Shown piece after piece: positions 1 through 6,936 of a stretch of DNA of 8,656 nucleotides. Source of the DNA: SAR116 cluster bacterium. Its GTDB lineage: Bacteria; Pseudomonadota; Alphaproteobacteria; Puniceispirillales; UBA1172. The notes beneath the pieces were generated by a model, which worked only from the letters and a program-made list of their open reading frames with translations, did not search any database and was not told where the DNA came from. The first letter of the stretch is position 1. Every line of letters starts with the position of its first letter. The position numbers were made by a program, and so were the translations under genes. Where the stretch lies: the NCBI GenBank assembly GCA_002691725.1, contig NZIT01000024.1, positions 1-8,656 on the forward strand, in the 5' to 3' direction.

Positions 1-1108
1 GCATTTTTTCCAGCGCGAGCCGCGACCGATGATCAGGATGTTCAAGCCATACCAAATCACATAGATAACAACACGCCACGGTCAGACGCTGATATGATGG
101 CTTCAAATGCGCGATAAGAGGCGCGATCTTGCGTGCCAACACTTTGCCCTGATGAGGAAACCGCGTTGTCATCACCGCATATTCTTTGGCGCCTTCCATC
201 AACGGGTCACCATAGCGCAGGTTCAAATCAAGCCGATCAAACAAAATCCCCTCTCTGACACCAAAGGCTGAGAACACAATTTCAGATGGCGACAGCTTAT
301 CCATCAGCACACGAATGACACGGATAGCCTGGCTCATACTGGGGCGTCTGGCATTAGGGATGCCATGGATGTCACCACCAAGCGCATCAATCTTATCCAT
401 TATCTGATGCAACTGATCCAGAGACATGGAAAACCCATGAACAATATCTATGCGTGGTTTGCGCTTATAGATATAGGCCGTCGCAATAGCTCGCCAGACA
501 CCGCCAACAACATATAAGCGCTGAGGATTTATTGTCTCTAGCCATGATAACGTATCCAGATAGCCACTGATTTCATTTGAGGAATATTTATTCAGATAGC
601 CACAAGGCAGACTAGACGCCATGTCTTTTCGGATCATTTTACCGGTTTCAACAGGAACCAATTCAAGGCTACCGCCACCAAGATCAGCAACTAATCCAAC
701 AGGATCATGGAAACCGGAACATATCCCAAGCGCTGACATCATGGCTTCTTCGTGGCCTGAAATGACGCGGATATGAGTTTCTAATATGGCTTCTGCCTTA
801 TCAATAAAATCGCTGCTATTATGGGCTCTGCGAACCGCTTCGGTTGCAAATACCTCAAGCGCGTCAACCTGACTTGAGCGCGCAATTTCAGCAAACCGGT
901 GAAGCGATTTGAAGGCTAACTGCATCTGCGCCGCGCCTAGATATCCTGTTCGCCCGACTTCTTCGCCCAGACGGCAAACATCTCTTTCATTAAATTGCGG
1001 ATGCGGCAAGCGGCCTTCTGAGCGATAAATCACCAAGCGGATTGAGTTTGAGCCGATATCAATCAAGCCAATAGTAGATGAGTGTTCGGGCGACATATCA
1101 TGTTTCAT
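1..1108 (-). CDS. ppx: Exopolyphosphatase, Ppx/GppA family (C-terminus off the left edge)
   Basis: Open without a stop from the ATG at 1108 to the window edge, giving 369 residues; the end is missing. By family it removes terminal phosphate from polyphosphate, or acts on pppGpp, in the cytoplasm. ASKHA-fold motifs are in order: phosphate-binding GLIDIGSNSIRLVIY (14-28), ATEAVRRAHN (89-97 region), ISGHEEA (116-122, with the acidic pair E120/E121 expected to be catalytic), DLGGGSLEL (142-150) and VVGGVWRAIA (200-209). The stretch around 340-360 (ACCYLCDLVWLEHPDH) resembles the start of the HD-like C-terminal domain of long, roughly 500-residue Ppx proteins. It lies 93 bp downstream of ppk on the same strand, so it is probably the second gene of a ppk-ppx operon. 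No strong Shine-Dalgarno is visible; a second in-frame ATG at 1096 is an alternative start. Ppx versus GppA specificity cannot be settled, but linkage to ppk favours Ppx. Confidence 0.9.
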   Translation of the reverse strand, partial: MKHDMSPEHSSTIGLIDIGSNSIRLVIYRSEGRLPHPQFNERDVCRLGEEVGRTGYLGAAQMQLAFKSLHRFAEIARSSQVDALEVFATEAVRRAHNSSDFIDKAEAILETHIRVISGHEEAMMSALGICSGFHDPVGLVADLGGGSLELVPVETGKMIRKDMASSLPCGYLNKYSSNEISGYLDTLSWLETINPQRLYVVGGVWRAIATAYIYKRKPRIDIVHGFSMSLDQLHQIMDKIDALGGDIHGIPNARRPSMSQAIRVIRVLMDKLSPSEIVFSAFGVREGILFDRLDLNLRYGDPLMEGAKEYAVMTTRFPHQGKVLARKIAPLIAHLKPSYQRLTVACCYLCDLVWLEHPDHRSRLALEKM

Positions 1109-1201
1109 ATCTTATCGCGGCTCATTAAATATATTAGAAACCTGGCCAATATCTGAACTCATCTTATTGATCTTTCCAAGAACTATTTATTTTTCTCAAC
1201 G
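1109..1201 (-). other. ppk-ppx intergenic spacer
   Basis: This 93-bp AT-rich spacer separates the ppk stop from the ppx start. I see no convincing hairpin followed by a T run on the minus strand, so read-through from ppk into ppx is plausible. It contains the second copy of a 12-bp direct repeat that also covers the ppk stop codon (see the separate entry). Confidence 0.5.
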
Positions 1202-1213
1202 CTATTTATTTTT
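1183..1213 (-). repeat. 12-bp direct repeat duplicating the ppk tail and stop
   Basis: On the plus strand CTATTTATTTTT occurs at 1183-1194 and again at 1202-1213, a 19-bp period. On the coding strand each copy reads AAAAATAAATAG. The ppk-proximal copy encodes the last codons and the TAG stop. The distal copy carries a TAG that comes into frame only if one A is lost from the adjacent A9 tract. This is seen directly; any function is inference. Confidence 0.75.
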
Positions 1214-3445
1214 TTTTGAGGTTTGGCGGCTGGCCTCTGTCCAGGACAAGCGGGTCGGATTATCCAGTGCCGAGCCACGACCCGAAAGGCTAGGGTTTGT
1301 CATGAAGAAATGATGCGCTGAAAACGGTTTGCTTTCCGCATCAGGATGACGAATATAACGGCCATCAGGTTGCAGCAACCAGCTGTTTAACGTGTCATTA
1401 ATATTTGCCGTCATCACCTGGTCGAGGATTTGCCGATGCACCGTTGGGTTTTCAATCGGCATAAATACCTCAACACGGCGGTCTAAATTGCGCGGCATCA
1501 GATCAGCCGAGGCAATATAGACCTTTGCCTGCGGTGACGGTAAGGTCACCCCATTTGCAAAAACATAAATCCGCGAATGTTCTAAAAACTGACCAATCAG
1601 GGAGCGCACCTTAATATTTTCGGATAGCCCCGGCACGCCCGGACGCAAACAACATATGCCACGCACAACCAACTCAACCGGCACGCCTGCCTGTGAGGCT
1701 TTATACAGCACTGATATGACATGATGATCAACCAGCGAGTTCAGCTTGATCCAAATGCCAGATGGCTTGCCTTCGCTAGCAGATTTAATCTCCGCCTCAA
1801 CCGCATCGACGAAGTTTTTTCGTGCTGTCACAGGCGCAAAAATCACTTTGTTCAGCTTGACCGGCTTAACATAAGACGTCATGAAATTAAAAATTCGCAC
1901 AATGTCATAACAGATATCGGGGTCACAGGTAAAAAAGGATAGATCAGTATAAATCTTCGCCTTCTGGGGGTGATAATTGCCAGTTCCGCAATGCGCATAA
2001 CTTCTCAGCCCGTTTTCTTCTTGCCGAACAATAAGCGATAATTTGGCATGGGTTTTCAGATCAACAAATCCATAAACCACCTGAACCCCTGCTCTTTCCA
2101 GATCACGCGCCAGACGGATATTCACTTCCTCATCAAACCTTGCCTTAATCTCAACCATGGCAGTAACCGACTTGCCTTGCTCGGCAGCGGATATCAATGC
2201 CCTCACGATGGGCGAGTCTGGCTGTGTCCGATATAGCGTTTGGCGAATAGAGACGACTTTTGGGTCTTCAGCCGCTTGCCGCAAAAATTGCAACACCACA
2301 TCAAAGCTCTCATAAGGGTGATGAACCAAAATATCCTTGGCACGGATCGCGGCAAAACAATCGCCGCCAAAATCCCTGATGCGTTCAGGAAACCGTGCCG
2401 AATATGGCGGAAAGCGTAACGTATCATCACCAGCGCTACAAATCTGGCTGAGATCCGATAAATCAATCATGCCGCCGACATAAAATCGTTCTTCTTCTGA
2501 AACTTTAAGCTCATCAGCAAGCACATCAATCAACTGGCTAGGCCGATCAGCCGATAATTGCAGCGCAATGACATTACCTCGGCGACGCGCCCGCAACGCA
2601 TTTTCAAAGGTCGTAACGAGGTCTTCGGCTTCTTCATCATACTCAATTTCTGAATCGCGCAATACCCGAAACAGAACATGGTCCTTCAATTCATGCTGAG
2701 GAAAAATCTCTTCCAAGTTGAGCAAAATAGCATCTTCAAGGGAAATAAAGCGAACGCTGTCACCGGGCAGACGGCAAAACCGCTTAATGACAGGCGAGAG
2801 CATAATCAGTGCCGTCTTATGCTTATTCTTACTTTCTTCAAGATCAAGAAACATCCCCAGCCCTTCGTTTGCAATAAAGGGAAACGGGTGAGCAGGATCA
2901 AGCGTTTGCGGGGTAATGATCTGAATAACTTCGTTTATAATGAATGCCTTAACATACTCTTTATCGGCATCATCAAGCTGGTCAGGTGAGACAATGCTAA
3001 CGCCATTTTCATCATGCGTTGATAGCGCGCTAAAGAGTTGCGGCAAAATCACCTGCTGCTGCGCCAGAAGATGCCGAATACGGGCATCAATCTCTTTGAG
3101 CTGGCGCTGAGGCGTCACAAAGCTGTTATGATAATCCAGCTTTAATCCACGCTTCACCAAATGCTTCAGCCCAGCCACCCGAACCGTAAAGAACTCATCT
3201 AAATTGCTCGCCGAAATAGCAATAAAACGGAGCCTTTCCAGCAACGGATGATGGCCGTTTTCTGCCTCAGCCAGCACCCTTTCATTGAACGCTAGCCAAG
3301 ATAGCTCCCGATTAATCAAATGATATTTTTCTTCGATTTCAAGCGGCGGGATCGGCAGCGTTTCTGAAATAGTATCAGCGCTCACACTCATGTTCTGAGG
3401 GTCTATAATCTTCTGATTTTTTTTACCATTCTTTAAATCTGTCAT
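1202..3445 (-). CDS. ppk: Polyphosphate kinase 1
   Basis: A 747-residue PPK1, close to or slightly longer than the usual length. It reversibly transfers the gamma phosphate of ATP to polyphosphate through a phosphohistidine. Visible features: the N-terminal domain beginning at INRELSWLAFNERVL (44-58) with SASNLDEFFTVRVAGL (78-93); the middle domain with PYESFDVVLQFLRQAAEDP (377-395) and SIRQTLYRT (399-407); VEIKARFDEE (431-440); KTHAKL with H466, matching the autophosphorylated histidine of E. coli Ppk (H435); YAHCGTGNYHPQKAKIYTD with H485, matching E. coli H454; EHSRIY with H623, matching the second conserved histidine region; and SADLMPRNLDRRVEVFMPI (646-664). The first 35 residues are a variable, probably disordered extension. 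The ATG at 3445 has no strong Shine-Dalgarno. It probably forms an operon with ppx and is divergent from rpe. The 3' end carries an A9 tract and a duplicated tail. Confidence 0.98.
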   Translation of the reverse strand: MTDLKNGKKNQKIIDPQNMSVSADTISETLPIPPLEIEEKYHLINRELSWLAFNERVLAEAENGHHPLLERLRFIAISASNLDEFFTVRVAGLKHLVKRGLKLDYHNSFVTPQRQLKEIDARIRHLLAQQQVILPQLFSALSTHDENGVSIVSPDQLDDADKEYVKAFIINEVIQIITPQTLDPAHPFPFIANEGLGMFLDLEESKNKHKTALIMLSPVIKRFCRLPGDSVRFISLEDAILLNLEEIFPQHELKDHVLFRVLRDSEIEYDEEAEDLVTTFENALRARRRGNVIALQLSADRPSQLIDVLADELKVSEEERFYVGGMIDLSDLSQICSAGDDTLRFPPYSARFPERIRDFGGDCFAAIRAKDILVHHPYESFDVVLQFLRQAAEDPKVVSIRQTLYRTQPDSPIVRALISAAEQGKSVTAMVEIKARFDEEVNIRLARDLERAGVQVVYGFVDLKTHAKLSLIVRQEENGLRSYAHCGTGNYHPQKAKIYTDLSFFTCDPDICYDIVRIFNFMTSYVKPVKLNKVIFAPVTARKNFVDAVEAEIKSASEGKPSGIWIKLNSLVDHHVISVLYKASQAGVPVELVVRGICCLRPGVPGLSENIKVRSLIGQFLEHSRIYVFANGVTLPSPQAKVYIASADLMPRNLDRRVEVFMPIENPTVHRQILDQVMTANINDTLNSWLLQPDGRYIRHPDAESKPFSAHHFFMTNPSLSGRGSALDNPTRLSWTEASRQTSKKNK
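1209..1217 (-). other. A9 homopolymer at the 3' end of ppk
   Basis: Nine consecutive T on the plus strand are nine A in the ppk coding strand, five codons before the stop (reading TCA AAA AAA AAT AAA TAG). Runs of this length are known sites of polymerase slippage and of sequencing error. Loss of one A would replace the ending KKNK by KKINSVEKNK, with the stop at 1183-1185. Confidence 0.7.
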
Positions 3446-3631
3446 CTTATTCTTTTAATATGTAATCAAGGAAACAGCAAGTTTAACGATGATAATTGTA
3501 TCTATTTTAAGCAAGCCCCTTATTCCCTCATAAGAGTGAATATCCGGGATTATTTTATCTGCTTATGAGCAAACCCTGGAAACCCATATTTGATAATAGA
3601 AATTAATATAGAATCATGATATTACATTTTT
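3446..3631. promoter_or_regulatory. Divergent promoter region between ppk and rpe
   Basis: This AT-rich, 186-bp spacer between divergent genes must carry the ppk promoter and at least one rpe promoter. I could not pick out a good -35/-10 pair for either gene. The sequence just before rpe is rich in TAATA/TATAG-like hexamers. No tandem CTGTCAT Pho box was found; the one CTGTCAT (3440-3446) merely overlaps the ppk start codon on the other strand. It contains a perfect 8-bp inverted repeat, listed separately. Confidence 0.45.
3527..3569. repeat. 8-bp inverted repeat CTCATAAG / CTTATGAG
   Basis: CTCATAAG at 3527-3534 is matched by its exact reverse complement CTTATGAG at 3562-3569, with a 27-bp spacer. 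It sits near the middle of the ppk/rpe divergent spacer, where a shared operator might lie. The loop is too long and the context wrong for an intrinsic terminator. A chance match of this length in an AT-rich spacer is quite possible. Confidence 0.4.
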
Positions 3632-4306
3632 ATGAATAATAACGACCATTCTCCGCCTGCCAACCTGATCATTGCGCCGTCTATTCTAGCTGCTGATTTT
3701 GGCAATTTGGCAGATAACGTTCGGGCGGTTGCGGCGGCGGGCGCCGACTGGATACATCTTGACGTGATGGATGGTCATTTCGTGCCTAACATATCTTTTG
3801 GCGCGCCTATCATTGCGGCGTTGCGGCCAGTCACAGATTTACCTTTTGATTGCCATTTGATGATTGAGCCAGCAGAGCCTTTCCTTGCCGATTTTGCCAA
3901 GGCTGGCGCTGATCGTATCATTATTCATGCTGAGGCGACCAGGCATCTTGATCGCGCCCTTCAGATGATCAATGATTTGGGCTGTAAGGCTGGTGTTGCG
4001 CTTAACCCTGCGACTCCTATTGAGGCGGTTAGCCATGTCCTTGATCGCATTGATCTGGTCTTGCTGATGACAGTTAATCCGGGCTTTGGCGGGCAATCCT
4101 TTGTGGCTTCTGTTCTGCCCAAAATATCTGATATGCGTGGGGTGATTGGTGCGCGTGATATCCGCATTGAGGTAGATGGCGGCATTAATGCTGAGACGGC
4201 TAAACAGGCGATAGCCGCTGGTGCTGATACGCTCGTTGCTGGATCATCGGTGTTTTCTGGCACGCCTGATCTTTGGGCGGATCATATCGCGGCTTTGCGC
4301 GGTTAA
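3632..4306 (+). CDS. rpe: Ribulose-phosphate 3-epimerase
   Basis: A 224-residue TIM-barrel epimerase of standard length that interconverts D-ribulose 5-phosphate and D-xylulose 5-phosphate in the cytoplasm (pentose phosphate pathway, or Calvin cycle where present). Family motifs in order: [13 protein letters not shown] (14-26), [18 protein letters not shown] (40-57), DCHLMIEP (73-80), [13 protein letters not shown] (145-157), EVDGGIN (180-186) and VAGSSVFSG (202-210). Expected metal ligands H42, D44, H75 and D182 are all present; D44 and D182 are the acid/base pair. The ATG at 3632 is the only sensible in-frame start, since APSILAADF lies at the usual distance. It lacks a recognisable Shine-Dalgarno: the bases before it are TTACATTTTT. 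It is divergent from ppk, and 138 bp precede the next gene, so it may be a single-gene unit. Confidence 0.98.
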   Translation: MNNNDHSPPANLIIAPSILAADFGNLADNVRAVAAAGADWIHLDVMDGHFVPNISFGAPIIAALRPVTDLPFDCHLMIEPAEPFLADFAKAGADRIIIHAEATRHLDRALQMINDLGCKAGVALNPATPIEAVSHVLDRIDLVLLMTVNPGFGGQSFVASVLPKISDMRGVIGARDIRIEVDGGINAETAKQAIAAGADTLVAGSSVFSGTPDLWADHIAALRG

Positions 4307-4381
4307 CGCAATTCAGCCAGCATTCGGTATCTTGCCGCCATACTATTTTCAAAAATGCATTGCACATATCCCATATCTTTG

Positions 4382-4400
4382 TTCATAATCGTTTCATAAT
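4382..4400 (+). repeat. Direct repeat TTCATAAT, 11-bp period
   Basis: TTCATAAT occurs at 4382-4389 and 4393-4400, about one helical turn apart and directly upstream of the dioxygenase gene. It could be two overlapping -10 elements or a tandem half-site for a regulator. Chance in AT-rich DNA is not excluded. Confidence 0.4.
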
Positions 4401-4429
4401 TTATTTTGATGTTTATGGGCAGGATGTAT

Positions 4430-4434
4430 GAGGG
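4430..4434 (+). promoter_or_regulatory. Shine-Dalgarno GAGGG supporting the start at 4445
   Basis: GAGGG ends 10 nt before the ATG at 4445. The earlier in-frame starts (TTG 4406, ATG 4409, 4415 and 4424) have no well-placed ribosome binding site, so this motif is the main reason for choosing 4445. Confidence 0.5.
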
Positions 4435-4444
4435 TTACAGCAAG

Positions 4445-5314
4445 ATGCTAAGCCAGGGTCAAAAAGATTTTTTCTGGGAACATGGCTATTGCGTGGTTGA
4501 GGACGCTGTTAACGCCGATGAGTTGCATCAACTTAAATCGACCTTTAGCGAATGGGTAGAGGATAGCCGCCAGCATGACAGCGCTTTTGGTGTGTTATCA
4601 GATGGACGCCCGCGCTTTGATATTGAAGACGGCCACCATGCTGATCAGCCGGCACTGCGCCGAGTAAGCTCCCCCGAAGAAATTGCTCCAAGCTATTTTC
4701 AGGTCATGGCTAATAGTGGCGTCACCGATGCCGTGGCTGATCTGATTGGCCCAAATGTCAAATTGCATCATTCAAAAATTAATTCCAAATTGCCCAAATC
4801 GGCCACTGTCGTGAAATGGCATCAAGATTTTCCTTTTACCCCACATAGCAATGATGATCTGATTACCGCCTTGCTGATGCTTGATGATGTCACCATGGAA
4901 AACGGCCCGCTTGAGGTCTGGCCCGGCACGCATAAGGGCGATATCCATAGTCTTTGGCATGATGGAGCTTTCACCGGCGCGGTGAGCGCGGATATCACAG
5001 CCAAGGCTTTGGATCATCGGCAATATTGTACTGGCACGGCTGGCAGCGTCTGTTTGATGCATACGCGGCTTCTCCATGGCTCATCACAAAATCAATCTGA
5101 GGCGCCACGAACGCTATATATTGTTGTTTATAGCGCGGCAGATGCGGCGCCTTTGACGCCTTCGCCAGTGCCATCCCAACATATGGGACTGGTCGTTCGC
5201 GGCGAAGATAACGGACATATCAGGTCTATTCCCTTTGATCTGGAAAAGCCGGAATTACCCAAAGGCGCGTCTTTCTTTGTGCAACAGAAACAACATGAGG
5301 CAGATCATGCTTGA
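4445..5314 (+). CDS. Phytanoyl-CoA dioxygenase (PhyH) family Fe(II)/2-oxoglutarate oxygenase
   Basis: A 289-residue protein of typical PhyH-family length. Such enzymes hydroxylate an unactivated carbon using O2 and 2-oxoglutarate. With the start at 4445 the protein opens MLSQGQKDFFWEHGYCVVEDAV, the usual PhyH beginning. The iron-binding HxD is in VVKWHQDFPF (H126, D128), the distal histidine in TRLLHGSS (H211), and the probable 2-oxoglutarate arginine in APRTLYIVVY (R222). NGPLEVWPGTHKG (153-165) is the conserved core strand-turn. All key residues are intact, so it should be active. In-frame starts upstream at 4406 (TTG), 4409, 4415 and 4424 cannot be excluded. Its last 8 bases overlap the next gene, implying translational coupling and a shared pathway. 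The substrate is unknown; the family covers fatty acyl-CoA, ectoine, small metabolites and natural products, so phytanoyl-CoA should not be assumed. Confidence 0.9.
   Translation: MLSQGQKDFFWEHGYCVVEDAVNADELHQLKSTFSEWVEDSRQHDSAFGVLSDGRPRFDIEDGHHADQPALRRVSSPEEIAPSYFQVMANSGVTDAVADLIGPNVKLHHSKINSKLPKSATVVKWHQDFPFTPHSNDDLITALLMLDDVTMENGPLEVWPGTHKGDIHSLWHDGAFTGAVSADITAKALDHRQYCTGTAGSVCLMHTRLLHGSSQNQSEAPRTLYIVVYSAADAAPLTPSPVPSQHMGLVVRGEDNGHIRSIPFDLEKPELPKGASFFVQQKQHEADHA
5297..5300 (+). promoter_or_regulatory. Shine-Dalgarno GAGG for the FAD oxidoreductase, inside the dioxygenase gene
   Basis: GAGG lies 6 nt before the ATG at 5307, ideal spacing. This decides against the in-frame ATG at 5295 and the far-upstream TTG at 5235, neither of which has such a site. 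It lies within the last codons of the dioxygenase gene, which favours coupled translation. Confidence 0.65.
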
Positions 5315-6932
5315 TACCCCAAATCCATCATCGGCATATGATGCCATTATCATTGGGGGTGGCCATAATGGGCTTGTTTGCGCCAATTATTTAGCCCGTG
5401 CAGGCAAAAAAGTCGCGGTACTGGAACGCCGCCATATTGTTGGTGGGGCGGCAGTCACTGAGGAGATTGCTGATGGTTTTCGCGCCTCAATTTATTCCTA
5501 TTTGATGAGCTTGTTGCATCCGCGCATCATTAATGATTTCAATTTACGCAAGCATGGGCTTGAGGTATTGCCCTGCTCAGACATGGTATCGCCGCTTGGT
5601 GGTGAGGACTATATTTTGTTTTCCGACAATATAGCTAAAACCCAAGAATCGTTCTCACGGTTTTCCAAAAAAGATGCTGAGATTTATCCAGAATTTGATG
5701 CCTATCTTAACGAAGCCGCAGATATCGTCCGCAAATTATTATGGGAGACCCCTGTTGATCCATCGCAGCGGAGCTGGAAAACCTTTCGTGATGGCGCCTC
5801 TCTTTTATGGCGGCACCGCAAGATCGGGAAAAAGATGTATCGCATTGTCGATATGATGACAATGAGCGCCTATGACTTCCTGAGTGAGTGGTTTGAAGAT
5901 GAGCGTATCATGGCGGTAATCGCCTATTATGCGTCTATTGGCACCTTTGCCGGCCCCAAATCCCCGGGCTCGGCTTATGTCATCATGCATCATGTTATGG
6001 GTGAGCATGAAGGCGCTGGCGGCTGGGGATTTATTAAAGGCGGCATGGGCAAGATCACCGAAGCGCTAGCCAATTATGGCCGTGAAAATGGCGTCGATAT
6101 CATCACCAATGCAGAAATTGCTGAGATTAGGGTGTCCGGAAATAAAGTCGGTTCAGTCATCACATCAGACGGGCGAGATTTTACCGCACCCGTGGTCGCA
6201 TCAAACCTGTCAGCGAAGGCCATGTATCTCAATCTGATAGATGATAAGCATCTTCCTGATGAAGTGCTGCGGGAAATCCGGGGCTACCGCACCATGTCCA
6301 CCGCTTTTAAGATGAATGTTGCTTGCGAGCGACCACCGCAATACAGCATGTTGCCCAAATTACGCAAAGATGGCGTTTTAGGTAATTTTGATTATCCAAC
6401 CTATATGCATATCGCCCCGGATATTGATTATCTGGAACGGGCTTATGATGATGCTAAATATGGCTGGTATTCGAATGAGCCATTTATGACGCCTGTTTGC
6501 CCAACCATTGTCGATGATACCCTCGCCCCGCCCGGCAAGCATGTCGTCAATTTCTTTGGCGGCCACGCGCCTTACACATTAAAAAATGGCGAATGGAAAG
6601 ATGAGAAAGAGCAATTCAAGAAAAATATCTTCAAGCAGATAGAGGCCTATGCACCCGGATTTTCAGAAGATGTTATCGAAGCCCAATTGCTTGTTGCGCC
6701 GGATATTGAGGCCAATGTCGGCCTGCCAATGGGGCATATTTTTCAAGGTGAGCTAAGCCCTGACCAGCTGTTTTTCCAGCGTCCTATATCAGGCTATGCC
6801 GATTACCGCACCCCTATTAAAGGGCTATATGTTTGCGGCTCATCCATGCATCCGGGCGGCGGCGTATCAGGTATTCCCGGCCATAATGCCGCCCGTGAGA
6901 TTTTGCGCGATCAGCGTAAGAAAATGCGCTAG
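5307..6932 (+). CDS. FAD-dependent oxidoreductase, PYROXD2 / phytoene desaturase-like
   Basis: A 541-residue flavoprotein. The N-terminal dinucleotide-binding fold reads YDAIIIGGGHNGLVCANYLA (GGGHNG at 17-22), followed by the ribose-binding acid in VLERR (E40) and GGAAVTEE (46-53). The middle holds SPGSAYVIMHHVMGEHEGAG and GGWGFIKGGMG (about 219-248), and VASNLSAKAM (297-306) is the returning Rossmann element. The C-terminal FAD motif is GLYVCGSSMHPGGGVSGIPG with HNAA after it (506-529). This set matches the bacterial relatives of human PYROXD2 within the CrtI-like superfamily. There is no signal peptide or carotenoid gene nearby, so a carotenoid desaturase role is not supported. It overlaps the dioxygenase gene by 8 bp (ATG 5307, TGA 5312-5314), so the two are almost certainly co-expressed. 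Substrate unknown; oxidation or desaturation of a lipid-like or amine compound is only a guess. Confidence 0.92.
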   Translation: MLDTPNPSSAYDAIIIGGGHNGLVCANYLARAGKKVAVLERRHIVGGAAVTEEIADGFRASIYSYLMSLLHPRIINDFNLRKHGLEVLPCSDMVSPLGGEDYILFSDNIAKTQESFSRFSKKDAEIYPEFDAYLNEAADIVRKLLWETPVDPSQRSWKTFRDGASLLWRHRKIGKKMYRIVDMMTMSAYDFLSEWFEDERIMAVIAYYASIGTFAGPKSPGSAYVIMHHVMGEHEGAGGWGFIKGGMGKITEALANYGRENGVDIITNAEIAEIRVSGNKVGSVITSDGRDFTAPVVASNLSAKAMYLNLIDDKHLPDEVLREIRGYRTMSTAFKMNVACERPPQYSMLPKLRKDGVLGNFDYPTYMHIAPDIDYLERAYDDAKYGWYSNEPFMTPVCPTIVDDTLAPPGKHVVNFFGGHAPYTLKNGEWKDEKEQFKKNIFKQIEAYAPGFSEDVIEAQLLVAPDIEANVGLPMGHIFQGELSPDQLFFQRPISGYADYRTPIKGLYVCGSSMHPGGGVSGIPGHNAAREILRDQRKKMR

Positions 6933-6936
6933 ATAA
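6933..6936. other. 4-bp convergent junction without a terminator
   Basis: The FAD oxidoreductase stop (TAG 6930-6932) and the SDR stop (TGA, 6939-6937 on the minus strand) are four bases apart. I found no hairpin with a T run on either side. Transcripts from each strand probably extend into the other gene unless termination is factor-dependent. Confidence 0.6.

Larger units (their letters stand above)
4307..4444 (+). promoter_or_regulatory. Spacer with probable promoter for the dioxygenase/oxidoreductase pair
   Basis: This AT-rich spacer follows the GC-richer rpe end. A weak sigma70-like candidate is TTGCAC (4360-4365), an 18-bp gap, then CATAAT (4384-4389, five of six matches to TATAAT). 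A second CATAAT lies at 4395-4400. A 5-bp hairpin (TTGCG at 4295-4299 with CGCAA at 4307-4311) spans the rpe stop but has no following T run, so I do not call a terminator. The region from 4406 is open in frame with the downstream gene, so an earlier start would shorten this spacer. Confidence 0.4.

Noticed and set aside
2678..2989. 103-residue plus-strand open frame inside ppk
   Set aside because: Antisense to the well-conserved N-terminal/middle part of ppk, with no motif and no ribosome binding site; a shadow frame. The other short frames within ppk, rpe, the dioxygenase and the FAD gene were dismissed for the same reason.
3440..3446. CTGTCAT as a Pho box half-site near ppk
   Set aside because: It overlaps the ppk start codon and there is no second half-site 11 bp away on either side; chance occurrence.
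4295..4311. Small hairpin TTGCG/CGCAA at the end of rpe as a terminator
   Set aside because: The stem is only 5 bp with a 7-nt loop and no T run follows, so it does not meet intrinsic-terminator criteria.
5235..5306. Upstream extension of the FAD oxidoreductase from a TTG at 5235
   Set aside because: It would overlap the dioxygenase by 80 bp, adds 24 residues with no family similarity before the YDAIIIGGG fold, and lacks the well-spaced GAGG that precedes 5307.
5307..6932. Assigning the FAD enzyme as a carotenoid phytoene desaturase (CrtI)
   Set aside because: The central GGWGFIKGGMG region and N-terminal GGGHNG match the PYROXD2-like branch, and no crtB, crtE or other carotenoid gene is present in the window.
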